In this document: one piece after another, positions 52,543-62,129 of the stretch | Layout: every line of letters starts with the position of its first letter | Numbering within the stretch: position 1 is the stretch's first letter | Assembly: GCF_013170805.1 (NCBI RefSeq) | Contig: NZ_CP051293.1 | Location: 3,788,001-3,852,000, forward strand | Length of the DNA stretch: 64,000 bases | Direction: 5' to 3' | Source of the DNA: Mesorhizobium sp. NZP2077 | GTDB lineage: Bacteria; Pseudomonadota; Alphaproteobacteria; Rhizobiales; Rhizobiaceae | Translations under genes and position numbers: made by a program | Notes under the pieces: generated by a model | Database searches by the model: none | What the model was told of the DNA's origin: nothing | What the model saw: only the letters and a program-made list of their open reading frames with translations

Positions 52543-54135
52543 ATGCAAACAACGATGAGCCAAAAGCTCGCGACCTATGGGCAATGGACCTATAGGGGGG
52601 CATGGGCGCTTGAGCTCGCAGCGGCGACTATCGGTCTTATGACTGGTGTGGCTCTTGGCTATCAAGCTTTCGCGGCGAGCGAGTCGGTCACTGCGATGGA
52701 CCTGACTCTTGCAAGCGCACCATTTCTGATGGTCGCCATTGCGGAACTCACCAAGATCCCAATTGCAACTCTGCTTTTCAGCGTGTCTTGGGTTTGGAAG
52801 CCCATAGTGCTCGTCTTCCTATTAATCCTCGCAGGTATCACGTTCGAGACCGTTTTCATGGGAATGGAGCGTGCTGGCGCCCTTCGTCAGCTTCGCTACG
52901 AAGATTTGGTGAACAAGATTGACGCGCTTGAACAGGAGGCTTCGAAACTTGCCTCGGTAGATGAACTCGGTAGGAAAGCCGATCAGGTTGACCAGGCTCG
53001 CGCCGAATTTGAGGAGATGACCGCCCTTGCCGAAAAGTCCCGTGCTGGCTTCCAGGCACAAATTGCAGAGGTGGACGCTGAACAGCAGGGGGCAACAGCT
53101 CTAACTCCAGAGGCATCTCGTGTTCGAGACCAGATCGAAGAAAAGAACACGGTTCGATCTTCTCTGATTGAGCAGCGCGATGCTGAGATAAGAGACGCCG
53201 TCACCCAATTTGAAGGCCAGCGTGACAGCTTCGTCCAGCGCATCAAGATGGCGCGAGACTCAGGCGACAGCGATTCAGCTCGTAAGTTGGAGGATGAGGT
53301 CGCCAAGCTGGCAAATCCGAGGTCCAAAATCGGCGCCAAGTTCGACGCTCAAATAGATCCGCTGGATCAGGAAATAGCGTCACTTCGATCGGATTTTGAT
53401 CGACAACGCGCAAGCAGTCCGCCGATGACTGCCGACCAGCGGCAAAAGCTTACAGATCGGCGATCGAATCTCGAGCAGATACGCGATGCAGACGCCGCTA
53501 GTTGGCAGAAACGACTCGACGAGGCGGGCAAAAGGCTAGCCGAGGCCCAAGGCGCTGAAGCCAACAAAGCGACCGTGGCCGCGCAAAATCAGGTTAGGCA
53601 GGATCAAATAGCCAAGGAACTCGCGGCCCTCGAGAAGGAGCGGATTCCAATGGCGCGCACCGACCAGGTCAGGCGCATCGCGGCAAGATGGTACGGTGCA
53701 AGGCCAGAGCAGGTGACTCCCGAACAGGCGGGCGTGATCTCAGTCATTTGGTTCAGTTCGCTTGCCGTGATCGCGGCGCTCGCCGGGCCGATCACAGCGA
53801 TGGTGGCGCTCGCTCTTCAACGAATAGCCGCTCGCGGCGAAGTTCAGTCCCATAGCCGACTGTCGTCGCTCATTCGCCGCATGCTCTTGAGTTGGCGGTG
53901 GCGCCGCATTCGCACGATCGAGGTGCCGGTCGAGAAGGTCGTCGAGAAGGAAGTCGAGAAGCGCGTCGAGGTCCCCGTCGAGATTGAAAAGGTCGTCAAA
54001 GAGATACTCTATGTTCCGCTGTTTACCGATGATCCGGAGGTGCTTCGAACGGCTCTGAATAAGGAGCTGCCGCCAGATGTAGCCGATCTGGTGAGGTTAT
54101 CGATGAAGGGGCAGGGCAATGCTCGTCCGACATAA
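52543..54135 (+). CDS. Large coiled-coil membrane protein of unknown function
   Basis: 530 residues from ATG 52543, with GGGGG 6 nt upstream. Three helices come first (about 22-44, 57-81, 86-106; for example PIVLVFLLILAGITFETVF). A charged, heptad-like coiled coil of about 280 residues follows (about 111-390; LVNKIDALEQEASKLASVDE, RKLEDEVAKLANP, SWQKRLDEAGKRLAEAQ). A fourth helix (396-426) leads to a Val/Glu/Lys repeat (EVPVEKVVEKEVEKRVEVPV) and a cytoplasmic-looking tail. The general plan recalls DUF4407-type proteins, but I cannot assign it. It overlaps the next gene by 17 nt, so the two products probably act together. Confidence 0.82.
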   Translation: MQTTMSQKLATYGQWTYRGAWALELAAATIGLMTGVALGYQAFAASESVTAMDLTLASAPFLMVAIAELTKIPIATLLFSVSWVWKPIVLVFLLILAGITFETVFMGMERAGALRQLRYEDLVNKIDALEQEASKLASVDELGRKADQVDQARAEFEEMTALAEKSRAGFQAQIAEVDAEQQGATALTPEASRVRDQIEEKNTVRSSLIEQRDAEIRDAVTQFEGQRDSFVQRIKMARDSGDSDSARKLEDEVAKLANPRSKIGAKFDAQIDPLDQEIASLRSDFDRQRASSPPMTADQRQKLTDRRSNLEQIRDADAASWQKRLDEAGKRLAEAQGAEANKATVAAQNQVRQDQIAKELAALEKERIPMARTDQVRRIAARWYGARPEQVTPEQAGVISVIWFSSLAVIAALAGPITAMVALALQRIAARGEVQSHSRLSSLIRRMLLSWRWRRIRTIEVPVEKVVEKEVEKRVEVPVEIEKVVKEILYVPLFTDDPEVLRTALNKELPPDVADLVRLSMKGQGNARPT

Positions 54136-55327
54136 CACCGCCCTTCTCGAGCAGGCCGTAGGTCTAATCGTAAAGCGGTCTGCCATACCGACACTACAGG
54201 CCGAGGCCGCGGCTCAGGAGAAAATCTCTAGAGCGGCTGCATTGCGTCGGATTGCGACCGGAGGTGCAATTGCTGTAGCCGCAGTCGGGATCGGCTTGGG
54301 CTTGAAGCTTGGCCTTTGGGACACTCGCCCCACAATCCCAGAACCGAACATTCCTCGCGTAGAAGTGCCCGCTCAGCCGGCAGAAACCAAAGCAGATAAG
54401 CCGTCCATCCCACTGCCTACTCCACGGCCCACGCAAGTGCCGACCCCGCCAATGCCTACAAAGGACCCTGACGTCGTCACCGTGGACTTCACAAAGTTCG
54501 CGACGAAGACGATCGACTTCCAGGGAGAAAAATGGGAATTGGTTTCAGGCCATCACTTCAAGGACGAGAAGGATAGCTCCTGGGACACTGCGTGGTGCTA
54601 CTCGCATCGGATGGTCAATGGCGTCGACGTAAACGTTCAACTGGCAAATAGGGTGGGTCCAGAAACACAGCCTGTCTCACCCATATCTGCACGCGAGACC
54701 TTGGCACAGGTCGGCTTAACAGATGCCACGGCAATTCAGCTTGCAACGAATTGTGCGTGGCTCGATGGCCGTACTTTTGCAGCCTCGGATTTTGCCACCG
54801 ATCCTCATCGGGAAGTGGGCGCCGTATCCACGCAGCCCCCGGTGATGACCACAGCGACCGATTCTGACACCGGCTTTGTCGTCGTATCGGGATGGGACGC
54901 GATTGGAAATGATCTACCCAACATGCCTATCCGTGGCGTCACTGCCGAGCAGTGCCAGAGCGCTTGCGATCGCGATTTTACGTGTTTGGCGGTTACATAT
55001 AATACCAAATACCAGGCCTGCTTCATGAAAGGGGACGCTTCCGTCCTTGTGAAGAGCGAAGAATCTGTGATGGCGGCGAAGAAAGTTGTCGAAAGCAATC
55101 TGCACTACTCGAACCTTGTATTCGCAAAGAACACCGAGGTTTCTGGCGCCCCCTATTGGACAGGACAACTCAGGTATCCAGACTGCATATTACAATGCGC
55201 GAATGAAAATTCGTGTATGGGCTTTAATTTCCGCAGCAAGGAAATGTCGTGCACGCTATTCAAAAGCGTCACTCAATCAGTCGACAACGTGGCTGTGGCC
55301 TCAGGAATTAAGAGCGTCGGGAATTAG
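54119..55327 (+). CDS. Membrane-anchored protein with two PAN/apple-like domains
   Basis: 402 residues. A cytoplasmic head (1-45) and one helix (about 46-68, AIAVAAVGIGLGLKLGLW) precede a Pro-rich linker (70-115; PSIPLPTPRPTQVPTPPMPT) and a domain of unknown type (120-225). Two cysteine-rich modules follow, at about 258-312 and 338-385. Both have identical spacing CX3CX5CX11C: Cys279, 283, 289, 301 and Cys356, 360, 366, 378. That and sequences such as CLAVTYNTKYQACFMKG point to PAN domains, which bind proteins or glycans. The periplasmic part would present them on a long stalk. AGGGGCAGGG precedes ATG. Confidence 0.85.
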   Translation: MLVRHNTALLEQAVGLIVKRSAIPTLQAEAAAQEKISRAAALRRIATGGAIAVAAVGIGLGLKLGLWDTRPTIPEPNIPRVEVPAQPAETKADKPSIPLPTPRPTQVPTPPMPTKDPDVVTVDFTKFATKTIDFQGEKWELVSGHHFKDEKDSSWDTAWCYSHRMVNGVDVNVQLANRVGPETQPVSPISARETLAQVGLTDATAIQLATNCAWLDGRTFAASDFATDPHREVGAVSTQPPVMTTATDSDTGFVVVSGWDAIGNDLPNMPIRGVTAEQCQSACDRDFTCLAVTYNTKYQACFMKGDASVLVKSEESVMAAKKVVESNLHYSNLVFAKNTEVSGAPYWTGQLRYPDCILQCANENSCMGFNFRSKEMSCTLFKSVTQSVDNVAVASGIKSVGN

Positions 55328-55493
55328 CCTTGCTCCGTCCGGCTGCAATGCTGCCAGCCTGAAACGCGCCTGATGTCGGCCCTAGAGATTTTTGCTTAGC
55401 AGCTGCCTGAAAGCAGTCGCGGCGTACCCGTCCGGTGAAGACCGCAGACGTGCGTATCCGGCGGCTTGAGCACCTGAGCACCGTGGTGCTGGG

Positions 55494-55727
55494 TCAAGCT
55501 TTCGATGGGGAGACGCGATGATATTCTTCGAGGAGGAGTTTGACTTCCTCGATGCCTTCATCGGTGAAGGCCAAGATCCCGTCGTCATCGTTGGCGCCGT
55601 ACACCCAGATGACGCCGTCCTCGGGCTCGAGACCGAGGGTCAGGTCCTGGATGAGCGCTTCGCTGACTCCGAGGTCCCTGGCGACACGTTCGACGGTGTA
55701 GACGTGATGCACCTTATTGCGCTGCAT
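55494..55727 (-). CDS. Passenger gene of the IS66 element
   Basis: 77 residues from ATG 55727, 2 bp after the tnpC stop; an overlapping start at 55778 is possible. The sequence is acidic: HHVYTVERVARDLGVSEALI, QDLTLGLEPEDGVIWVYGAN, LAFTDEGIEEVKLLLEEYHR. The N-terminal part could be a helix-turn-helix. I have the impression it travels with this IS subgroup, which should be checked. Function unknown. Confidence 0.65.
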   Translation of the reverse strand: MQRNKVHHVYTVERVARDLGVSEALIQDLTLGLEPEDGVIWVYGANDDDGILAFTDEGIEEVKLLLEEYHRVSPSKA

Positions 55728-55729
55728 GA

Positions 55730-57406
55730 TCAGGCCGCCGCTGGTTGGGTCCGCAATTTTGCAGATCTCCAATTCCATGGCAGCAAATCATCGATCCGCT
55801 GTGCTGGGTGGGCTGCGATGCGCGCCAGGATATCGGCGAGCCAGGCCTGAGGGTCGACGTCATTCAACTTGGCGCTGACGATCAGGCTGTAGAGAACGGC
55901 AGCGCGCTGTCCGCCGCGATCGGAACCGCAGAACAGCCAGGACTTTCTGCCGAGAGCGATGCCGCGCAGGGCTCGCTCGGCTGCATTGTTGGATAGGCAA
56001 ATCCGCCCATCGTCGAGGAACCGGGTGAAGGACGACCAGCGACGCAGCATGTAGTTGAAGGCCTTGGTCAGATCGTGTCCGCGCGAGAGCTTGTCGCGCG
56101 TCTCGATCATCCAGCGCTCGAGCTCGGTGACCAGCGGCGCGCTCCGCTCTTTGCGCACGGCGTGGCGTTGGCCTGGCGACAGGCCGTTGATCGCGCGCTC
56201 GATATCGAACAGGGCATCGATGCGCTTCACGGCTTCAACCGCTAGCGGATAGACCAGGTTGGGCTTCTCGCCGTGCGCCTTCTTGCGCGCCGCCGCTTCG
56301 ATATCGGCCAGCTCGAACACTTTGCGCCGGCTGTGGGCCCAGCAGCTGGCTTCCAGAATAGGCGCCGGCTGACGGCCCGTCGCATAGAGATCACCATAAC
56401 CGCCATAGGCGTCGGCCTGCAGAATGCCGCTCCAGCCGGCGAGATGCGCCTCGGGATGTTCGCCTCGGCGATCGCGGGAATAGTAGAACACCACCGCCGG
56501 CGGATCGGCACCGCCGAACGGCCGGTCATCGCGCACATAGGTCCATAATCGGCCGGTATCGGTCTTGCCCTTGGCCAGGACCGGCACCGTCGTGTCGTCG
56601 CCGTGCAGACGTGAAGCGGCCAGCACATGGGCTTCGAGCCGCTTGAACAGCGGCATCAGCACCGCGGCGCCGGCGCCGACCTGGTCGGCGAGCGTCGACA
56701 GGCTGAGCGGCACGCCTTCGCGGGCATAGCGTTCAGCCTGGCGGTTGAGCGGCTGATGCTGGCCGAACTTCTCGAACAGGATCATCGCCAGCAGGCCGGG
56801 GCCAGCCCAGCCGCGCGGGGTGGGGTGGAACGGCGCCGGTGCCTGGCTGATCGCCTCACAGTCGCGGCAGGTGAACTTCTCCCGCACGTGCTGGATCACC
56901 TTCCATTGTCGCGGCACCACCTCCAGCGTCTCGGTGATATCCTCACCCAGCCTGCGCAGCCGATGACCGCCGCAGCAGTGGCAAGCGGTCGGCGCCGGCT
57001 CAACCACGCGTTCGCGCGGCAGATGCTCTGGAAATGGCTGGCGCGCCGGTCGTTTGCGCACATAAGGTGCCACCTCAGTGGTCCGGGCCGCCGCCTGTTC
57101 GGCGGCGATCTCGTCTTCCGTCGCCGTGCTCTCGAGTTCCTCGAAGGTGAGCTCCATCTGGTCGTGCAGGCGGGCTGAGCGTTCAGAACTCTGACCATGC
57201 AGCGCCCGCTGCAACTTGCGGATCGTCAGACCCTGATGTGCGATCAGCGCCGCATCATCCGATGCCTTGGCCCTGGCGACCGCCAGTTCGGCCTCGATCA
57301 GCGTAGCGCGCGCGGTCTCGTCTTCGGCTCTGGCCAGCGCCGCGGTCAGCGCTGCTCTCAGCGCACCGATATCGTCCGGAACAGCATCCAGGGCGGTGGC
57401 AACCAT
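55730..57406 (-). CDS. tnpC: IS66 TnpC transposase (second element)
   Basis: 558 residues. Coiled N-terminal region, zinc finger (ACHCCGGHRL, TCRDCE) and DDE parts are present (LHGDDTTVPVLAKG, LQADAYGGYGDLY, SNNAAERALRGIALGRKSWL, FCGSDRGGQRAAV). Intact, and diverged from the first element's TnpC, so they are different IS66 types. Confidence 0.94.
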   Translation of the reverse strand: MVATALDAVPDDIGALRAALTAALARAEDETARATLIEAELAVARAKASDDAALIAHQGLTIRKLQRALHGQSSERSARLHDQMELTFEELESTATEDEIAAEQAAARTTEVAPYVRKRPARQPFPEHLPRERVVEPAPTACHCCGGHRLRRLGEDITETLEVVPRQWKVIQHVREKFTCRDCEAISQAPAPFHPTPRGWAGPGLLAMILFEKFGQHQPLNRQAERYAREGVPLSLSTLADQVGAGAAVLMPLFKRLEAHVLAASRLHGDDTTVPVLAKGKTDTGRLWTYVRDDRPFGGADPPAVVFYYSRDRRGEHPEAHLAGWSGILQADAYGGYGDLYATGRQPAPILEASCWAHSRRKVFELADIEAAARKKAHGEKPNLVYPLAVEAVKRIDALFDIERAINGLSPGQRHAVRKERSAPLVTELERWMIETRDKLSRGHDLTKAFNYMLRRWSSFTRFLDDGRICLSNNAAERALRGIALGRKSWLFCGSDRGGQRAAVLYSLIVSAKLNDVDPQAWLADILARIAAHPAQRIDDLLPWNWRSAKLRTQPAAA

Positions 57407-57822
57407 GTCCTGGAGTGAATCATAAAACGCGTCCGCTGACTCGCGGAAAATGGCGCAAACTCAAAGAAAAAACTCAGCCCGCGCGCTGGGGGGCGGAACG
57501 TGTGGCGCGGGTTGCGCCAATCGATCCCGTCGAGCATGTAGGCGAGCTGCGCCGGTGATATGGAAACCGTGCCGTCCGCCGGCGACGGCCATAGGAACCG
57601 GCCCTTTTCGAGCCGTTTTGCATACAGCGACATGCCGAGCCCATCATGCCAGATAATCTTGATCAGATTGCCGCTGCGGCCTCGGAAGACATAAAGATCC
57701 CCGGCATGCGGATCCCGGCCCAACGTCTCCTGGACCTGCAGAGCGAGGCCTTGCATTCCGCGACGCATATCGGTCCGGCCGACCGCCAACCAGATCCGCA
57801 CCTGGCTCGGAACCGGGATCAT
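57358..57822 (-). CDS. tnpB: IS66 TnpB, extended by a C-tract shift
   Basis: The first 115 residues are standard (RIWLAVGRTDMRRGMQGLAL, DLYVFRGRSGNLIKIIWHDG, MSLYAKRLEKGRFLWPSPAD). After RNPRHTFRP a run of six C pushes the frame into about 40 extra residues that overlap tnpC. With five C it would read RPQRAG and stop, as relatives do. Function may be unaffected, or the extra base may be a sequencing error. Confidence 0.83.
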   Translation of the reverse strand: MIPVPSQVRIWLAVGRTDMRRGMQGLALQVQETLGRDPHAGDLYVFRGRSGNLIKIIWHDGLGMSLYAKRLEKGRFLWPSPADGTVSISPAQLAYMLDGIDWRNPRHTFRPPARGLSFFFEFAPFSASQRTRFMIHSRTWLPPPWMLFRTISVR

Positions 57823-58172
57823 GAAACGCCCAGCGCCTTCACCATCGCCGCCGCGAGTGTCGGCGGTGTGGTCAGCGGAATCCGCAGCCGCACCTTGCCG
57901 GCGATCTCCAGCTCGATCACCGCTGGGGCCGCCGCCGGCACCGAAGCGGCGACAGGCTCATCGGGAACCACGACAACTTCCGCAAAGCCTGTCTCGCGGG
58001 CTCTCAGCGTTCGGCGCCACTTATAGATCAGGCTGGTCGCGACATCGTACTGACGCGCTACCGCTGCCACCGTGGCCCCGGGCGCGAATGCCGCGGCCAG
58101 TATCCGGAACTGATCCTCTTCACGCCAACGACGACGACGCTCCGGTCCGGTCAATAACGTCACATGGCTCAT
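57819..58172 (-). CDS. tnpA: IS66 TnpA (second element)
   Basis: 117 residues. Helix-turn-helix region: RRRRWREEDQFRILAAAFAP, GATVAAVARQYDVATSLIYK. The tail VIELEIAGKVRLRIP is typical. It overlaps tnpB by 4 nt (ATGA). Confidence 0.92.
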   Translation of the reverse strand: MSHVTLLTGPERRRRWREEDQFRILAAAFAPGATVAAVARQYDVATSLIYKWRRTLRARETGFAEVVVVPDEPVAASVPAAAPAVIELEIAGKVRLRIPLTTPPTLAAAMVKALGVS

Positions 58173-58384
58173 GCTGTGCTGCTAACTTCGCTCGTAAGGA
58201 CGACCTTAAGAGCGCAGCCTCGCTACCGTGCCATGCTCGCGCAAGGCGGCCTTCGCCGGAGGCGTACGTCGCGGCTAGCGACAGGCTGGACGTCTTGATT
58301 GCGTGTGGGACCACCCGACCAATAGCTCGGAGCTATCTTCCTTTGGCTCACCAGTAGTGCCAGACTGGACGGAGGGAGCACGAC

Positions 58385-60150
58385 ATGAATGAGACCCGCA
58401 AAATAGCGGCGATCCTGGTGTCGGATGTGGTCGGCTACAGCCGGCTGGCCGGAGCGGATGAGGATCGCATCTTGGCACGACTGCGGGCGCTGCGCAGCGA
58501 TCTCATCGATCCAACCATCGCCGTTCATCGTGGTCGCGTCGTCAAGCGCACTGGGGACGGGAGCCTTGTCGAGTTCAGCAGCGTTGTGGAAGCAGTGCGC
58601 TGTGCAATCGAAGTGCAGAACGCGATGCTTGAGCGCAATGCCGGAGTGCCGGAGGATCGCCGCATTGAGTTCAGGATCGGCATTCACCTGGGCGACGTCT
58701 TGCAAGAGCGCGATGGCGACCTGATGGGCGACGGCGTCAATATCGCCGCCCGCCTAGAAGGCATATGCGAACCAGGCAACATCTGTCTCTCCGAGCAAGC
58801 CTATTGGCAGGTTAAGTCAAGGCTCGACATCGCGATCAACGATCGCGGTGCGGTTCAGCTCAAGAATATCGCTGACCCGGTCCGGGTTTATTCGCTACAG
58901 GTCGGCATTCCCGCGAAGGCCAGACCCGCGGCATCGGCGGCGGCCCTCTGCTGGAGAAGCTTTCGCAGCCGTTCGCGCTGCCCGACAAGCCCTCTATTGC
59001 CGTGCTGCCCTTCGTCAATATGAGTGGCGATGCCGAACAGGAATTTTTCACCGACGGGCTGACGGAGGACATCATCACCGATCTGTCGAATGTGTCCGGT
59101 TTCTTCGTCATCGCCCGCAACTCCACCTTCGCTTACAAGGGCAAGCCCACCGACGTCCGTCACATAGCTCGCGATCTGGGCGTCAAATATGTTCTCGAGG
59201 GCAGCGCTCGACGATCCAACAAACGGTTGCGTGTCAATGTGCAGCTTATCAATGCGGCGGAAGGCGGCAATCACGTATGGGCCGAGCGCTTCGACCGCGA
59301 AATCGCCGACATCTTTGAAGTTCAGGACGAGGTCACGCGACGCGTTGTTGAAGCGATTTCTGGCAAGCTTGGTATCAAGAATATTGTTGTCCATTCCCGA
59401 CCGTCAAATCTCGAAGCCTATGATCTTTGTGTTAGGTCGCGAGGCAAATGGAATATTTCGGGATCAGACACCACTGAGGCGTGTGCTGACTTGGAACGTG
59501 CCGTTCAGATCGATCCTAACTACTGCGAGGGGCACAGCAATCTTGCCATCTCACTGTTATTCAGTTGGTTTATTTGGGGAGGCCCACAGATACCTCGTCG
59601 CGCAGAGGCTCTAATGCACGCGCAACGAGCGGTAGAAATAGATCCCAGCGACTCTCACGCTCGCATGGCTCTGGGCTGCGTCCATCTCCACGAGCGGAAT
59701 TGGGATGAAGCGAATTTTCAGTTCGATGCTGCCATTAGGCAAAATCCCAACAATGCAGATGCAGTAGCATGGAGCGGTGAGCTTCAGACCTATTTGGGCG
59801 AACCGCAAGCAGCGCTGAAGGCGTGCGCAGAGGCGCTGCGCTTAAATCCTCGCGCTCCCGGTTGGTATTTCTGGATTATTGGAGCGGCTCAGATATCCGC
59901 CGGTTACTATGAAGAAGCTATAATATCCTTAAGCCGGGAAGAAACCTACGGGACCGGTTCGAGGGAGCACCTGGTTCCCGCGCTTGCCCTTGCCGGTCGC
60001 GTCCCTGAGGCACAGGAGGAGGCACGGATATTTCTTGCAGGAAATCCAAGTTGGAGGTTTGCTGATTTCGCAGCGAACTCGCCTTTCAAGAGCCCGAGCA
60101 CCGCGCAGCCGTTTATTGATGGCTGGCGTCTGGCAGGCCTGCCGGACTAG
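58385..60150 (+). pseudogene. Class III adenylate cyclase with TolB-like and TPR regions, frameshifted
   Basis: The N-terminal cyclase domain is complete: KIAAILVSDVVGYSRLAG (metal Asp14), GRVVKRTGDGSLVEF (Asp58) and MGDGVNIAARLEGICEPG. Near 58945 the frame breaks; the other frame resumes as LLEKLSQPFALPDKPSIAVL and PFVNMSGDAEQEFFTDGLTE, then TPRs (LERAVQIDPNYCEGHSNLAI, FDAAIRQNPNNADA) to 60150. If the one-base shift is real, a free cyclase domain and perhaps nothing else is made. Its closest relative in the window is the next gene. Confidence 0.85.
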
Positions 60151-60392
60151 GCGGTATGGAAAGGGAGCCGTTTTCCAAGGACATGGCAGCCACTGAGTTA
60201 GTTACGCATATTTTGCAGCTCCAGTTTGGGAGCTTGAACTACGCCCGGGGGCCGACACCTTCAGGATTACGCCTAACCGGACATATCAGAGACGTGGCAA
60301 AACCGACGTGAATGGACCCCGAGCGCGAAATCAGGCGAATCGACTCCTGCTCGGGATGCAAATACAATTTGCCGCATTGAGAGCACCCTGCG

Positions 60393-62129
60393 ATGTCCGA
60401 AGAGCGCGTTCAACGCCGCCTTGCTGCCATTCTGGCCATCGACGTGGTTGGCTATAGCCGTCTCACGGAACGCGACGAAGTAGGTACGTTGGCTACGCTC
60501 AAATCTCGGCGTCGGGAGATCCTTCAGCCAATGATCTCCAAACATCAGGGTCGCATCATAAAACTGATCGGGGATGGCGCGCTAATAGAGTTCGGAAGCG
60601 CAGTCAACGCCGTAGACTGCGCTGTCGAACTGCAGAAAGCTATGGACATCGCGAATGCAGATGTGGCCGGAGACCGACGCATTGTATTGCGTGCTGGAAT
60701 TAATCTTGGCGATGTGATGGTGGAGGGCGGCGATCTCTACGGGGACGGAGTCAACGTCGCGGCTCGGCTCGAGACTCTTTCGGAGCCCGGGGGATTGTGC
60801 ATCTCGGGAAGTGTCTTCGAGCAGATCAACGGCAAGCTCCCACATTCATTCGTTTCGTTGGGCCCGCAGTCTCTCAAAAACATCGATCGACCTATCCAAA
60901 CCTATCGGCTCGCGGGAAAGGATGGAGCCGCGGCGGTAGTCTCCGCCGTTGAACTTTCTCTTCCCGACAAGCCGTCAATAGTCGTCCTCCCATTTGTGAA
61001 TATGAGTGCTGACGCCGAGCAGGCATATTTCGTCGATGGATTGACGGAGGACCTGATTACAGACCTCTCCAAAGTGCCCGAGCTTTTCGTCATCGCCCGG
61101 AACTCATCCTTTGCCTATAAGGGTAGATCGACAGATACCCGCCAGATTGCTCGCGAACTAGGCGTGAAATATGTGTTGGAGGGTAGCGCCCGACGGGTGG
61201 CGGACCGCGTGCGGATCAATGCCCAGCTCATCGATGCACCCGCCGGTGGGCACATCTGGGCGGATCGCTTCGACCGGGACCTTGCCGATATCTTCGCGGC
61301 GCAAGATGAAGTCGTCGGCAAGATTGTGGAGGCGCTCGCCGGCAAGTTGGCCGCGGCAAACCTGAAGGAGCGCTATAGGCCAACGAACCTGAAGGCCCAT
61401 GATCTCTATATACGGGGGCGGGCTGAATGGGCGCACTCCACGGAGGCGGGCGTTGCGGCCATACCCTTGTTCGAGCGGGCCATCGCGCTCGATCCAAACT
61501 ACGCGGATGCCTATCGCTGGTTGGCGATGAGTCAGTGCGAGGCCTGGGTCTTTAGGAACCATCCGATGATCCCCCTTCGTCAACAGTCTATGGCGTCGGC
61601 AAGAAAGGCGATTGAACTCGATCCCGAAAATTCTGGCACGCATTGGGTGCTCGCGTTCATACTCCTCGTCGAGCGCCAATGGGATGAGTCTGCCAAAGAG
61701 TTCGAGATTTCGCTCCGCCTCAATCCGAACGATGCCGATGCTTGGGCAAACTTCGGGAATCTGAAGATCTATGAAGGTCGCGGAATAGAGGCCATCGCCT
61801 GCATCGAGAAGGCATTGCGCCTGAACCCGCGCCCGCCGTTCTGGTATTTCTGGTTACTTGGAGGTGCCCAATCCGCGGCCGGCAAGTATGAGGAAGCAGT
61901 GAAGACTCTGAGGAATGACGCAACATATCGGACCGAATCCAGGGTTAAATTGGCGTCGATCCTGGCGCGGCTCGGCCGGTTAGAAGAAGCGCGTGAAGAG
62001 GCCCAGCTTTATCTGGCAGCAAACCCCCATTTCAGGATTAGCCATTGGGTTGAATCCCAGCCCTATCGCGACCTGGCCTTGCGAGACATGTACCTCGAAG
62101 ACCTTCGTAAGGCTGGCTTTCCGGAATGA
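60393..62129 (+). CDS. Class III adenylate/guanylate cyclase with TPR repeats
   Basis: 578 residues. The cyclase domain has AAILAIDVVGYSRLT (Asp17), GRIIKLIGDGALIEF (Asp61) and YGDGVNVAARLETLSEPGGL (residues 1-170). Linker KPSIVVLPFVNMSADAEQAY opens the TolB-N-like region (200-310; ELGVKYVLEGSARR). Tetratricopeptide repeats fill 340-540 (LFERAIALDPNYADAYRWLA, FEISLRLNPNDADAWANFGN). This is the standard rhizobial layout. It is soluble, makes cAMP if active, and the TPRs likely sense a partner. Intact paralogue of the upstream gene. Confidence 0.92.
   Translation: MSEERVQRRLAAILAIDVVGYSRLTERDEVGTLATLKSRRREILQPMISKHQGRIIKLIGDGALIEFGSAVNAVDCAVELQKAMDIANADVAGDRRIVLRAGINLGDVMVEGGDLYGDGVNVAARLETLSEPGGLCISGSVFEQINGKLPHSFVSLGPQSLKNIDRPIQTYRLAGKDGAAAVVSAVELSLPDKPSIVVLPFVNMSADAEQAYFVDGLTEDLITDLSKVPELFVIARNSSFAYKGRSTDTRQIARELGVKYVLEGSARRVADRVRINAQLIDAPAGGHIWADRFDRDLADIFAAQDEVVGKIVEALAGKLAAANLKERYRPTNLKAHDLYIRGRAEWAHSTEAGVAAIPLFERAIALDPNYADAYRWLAMSQCEAWVFRNHPMIPLRQQSMASARKAIELDPENSGTHWVLAFILLVERQWDESAKEFEISLRLNPNDADAWANFGNLKIYEGRGIEAIACIEKALRLNPRPPFWYFWLLGGAQSAAGKYEEAVKTLRNDATYRTESRVKLASILARLGRLEEAREEAQLYLAANPHFRISHWVESQPYRDLALRDMYLEDLRKAGFPE

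Larger units (their letters stand above)
55415..58279 (-). mobile_element. Second IS66-family element, with passenger gene
   Basis: Imperfect inverted ends are visible: left AGTCGCGGCGTACCCGTCC (about 55414) and, inverted from the right, AGCCGCGACGTACGCCTCC (to about 58277), each continuing GG-GAAG-CCGC. The order from the right is tnpA, tnpB, tnpC and one extra gene. I find no 8-bp duplication, so one flank may have rearranged. Exact ends are approximate. Confidence 0.85.

Noticed and set aside
55415..58279. An 8-bp target duplication for the second IS66 element
   Set aside because: The bases outside the two ends do not match each other at any nearby offset.
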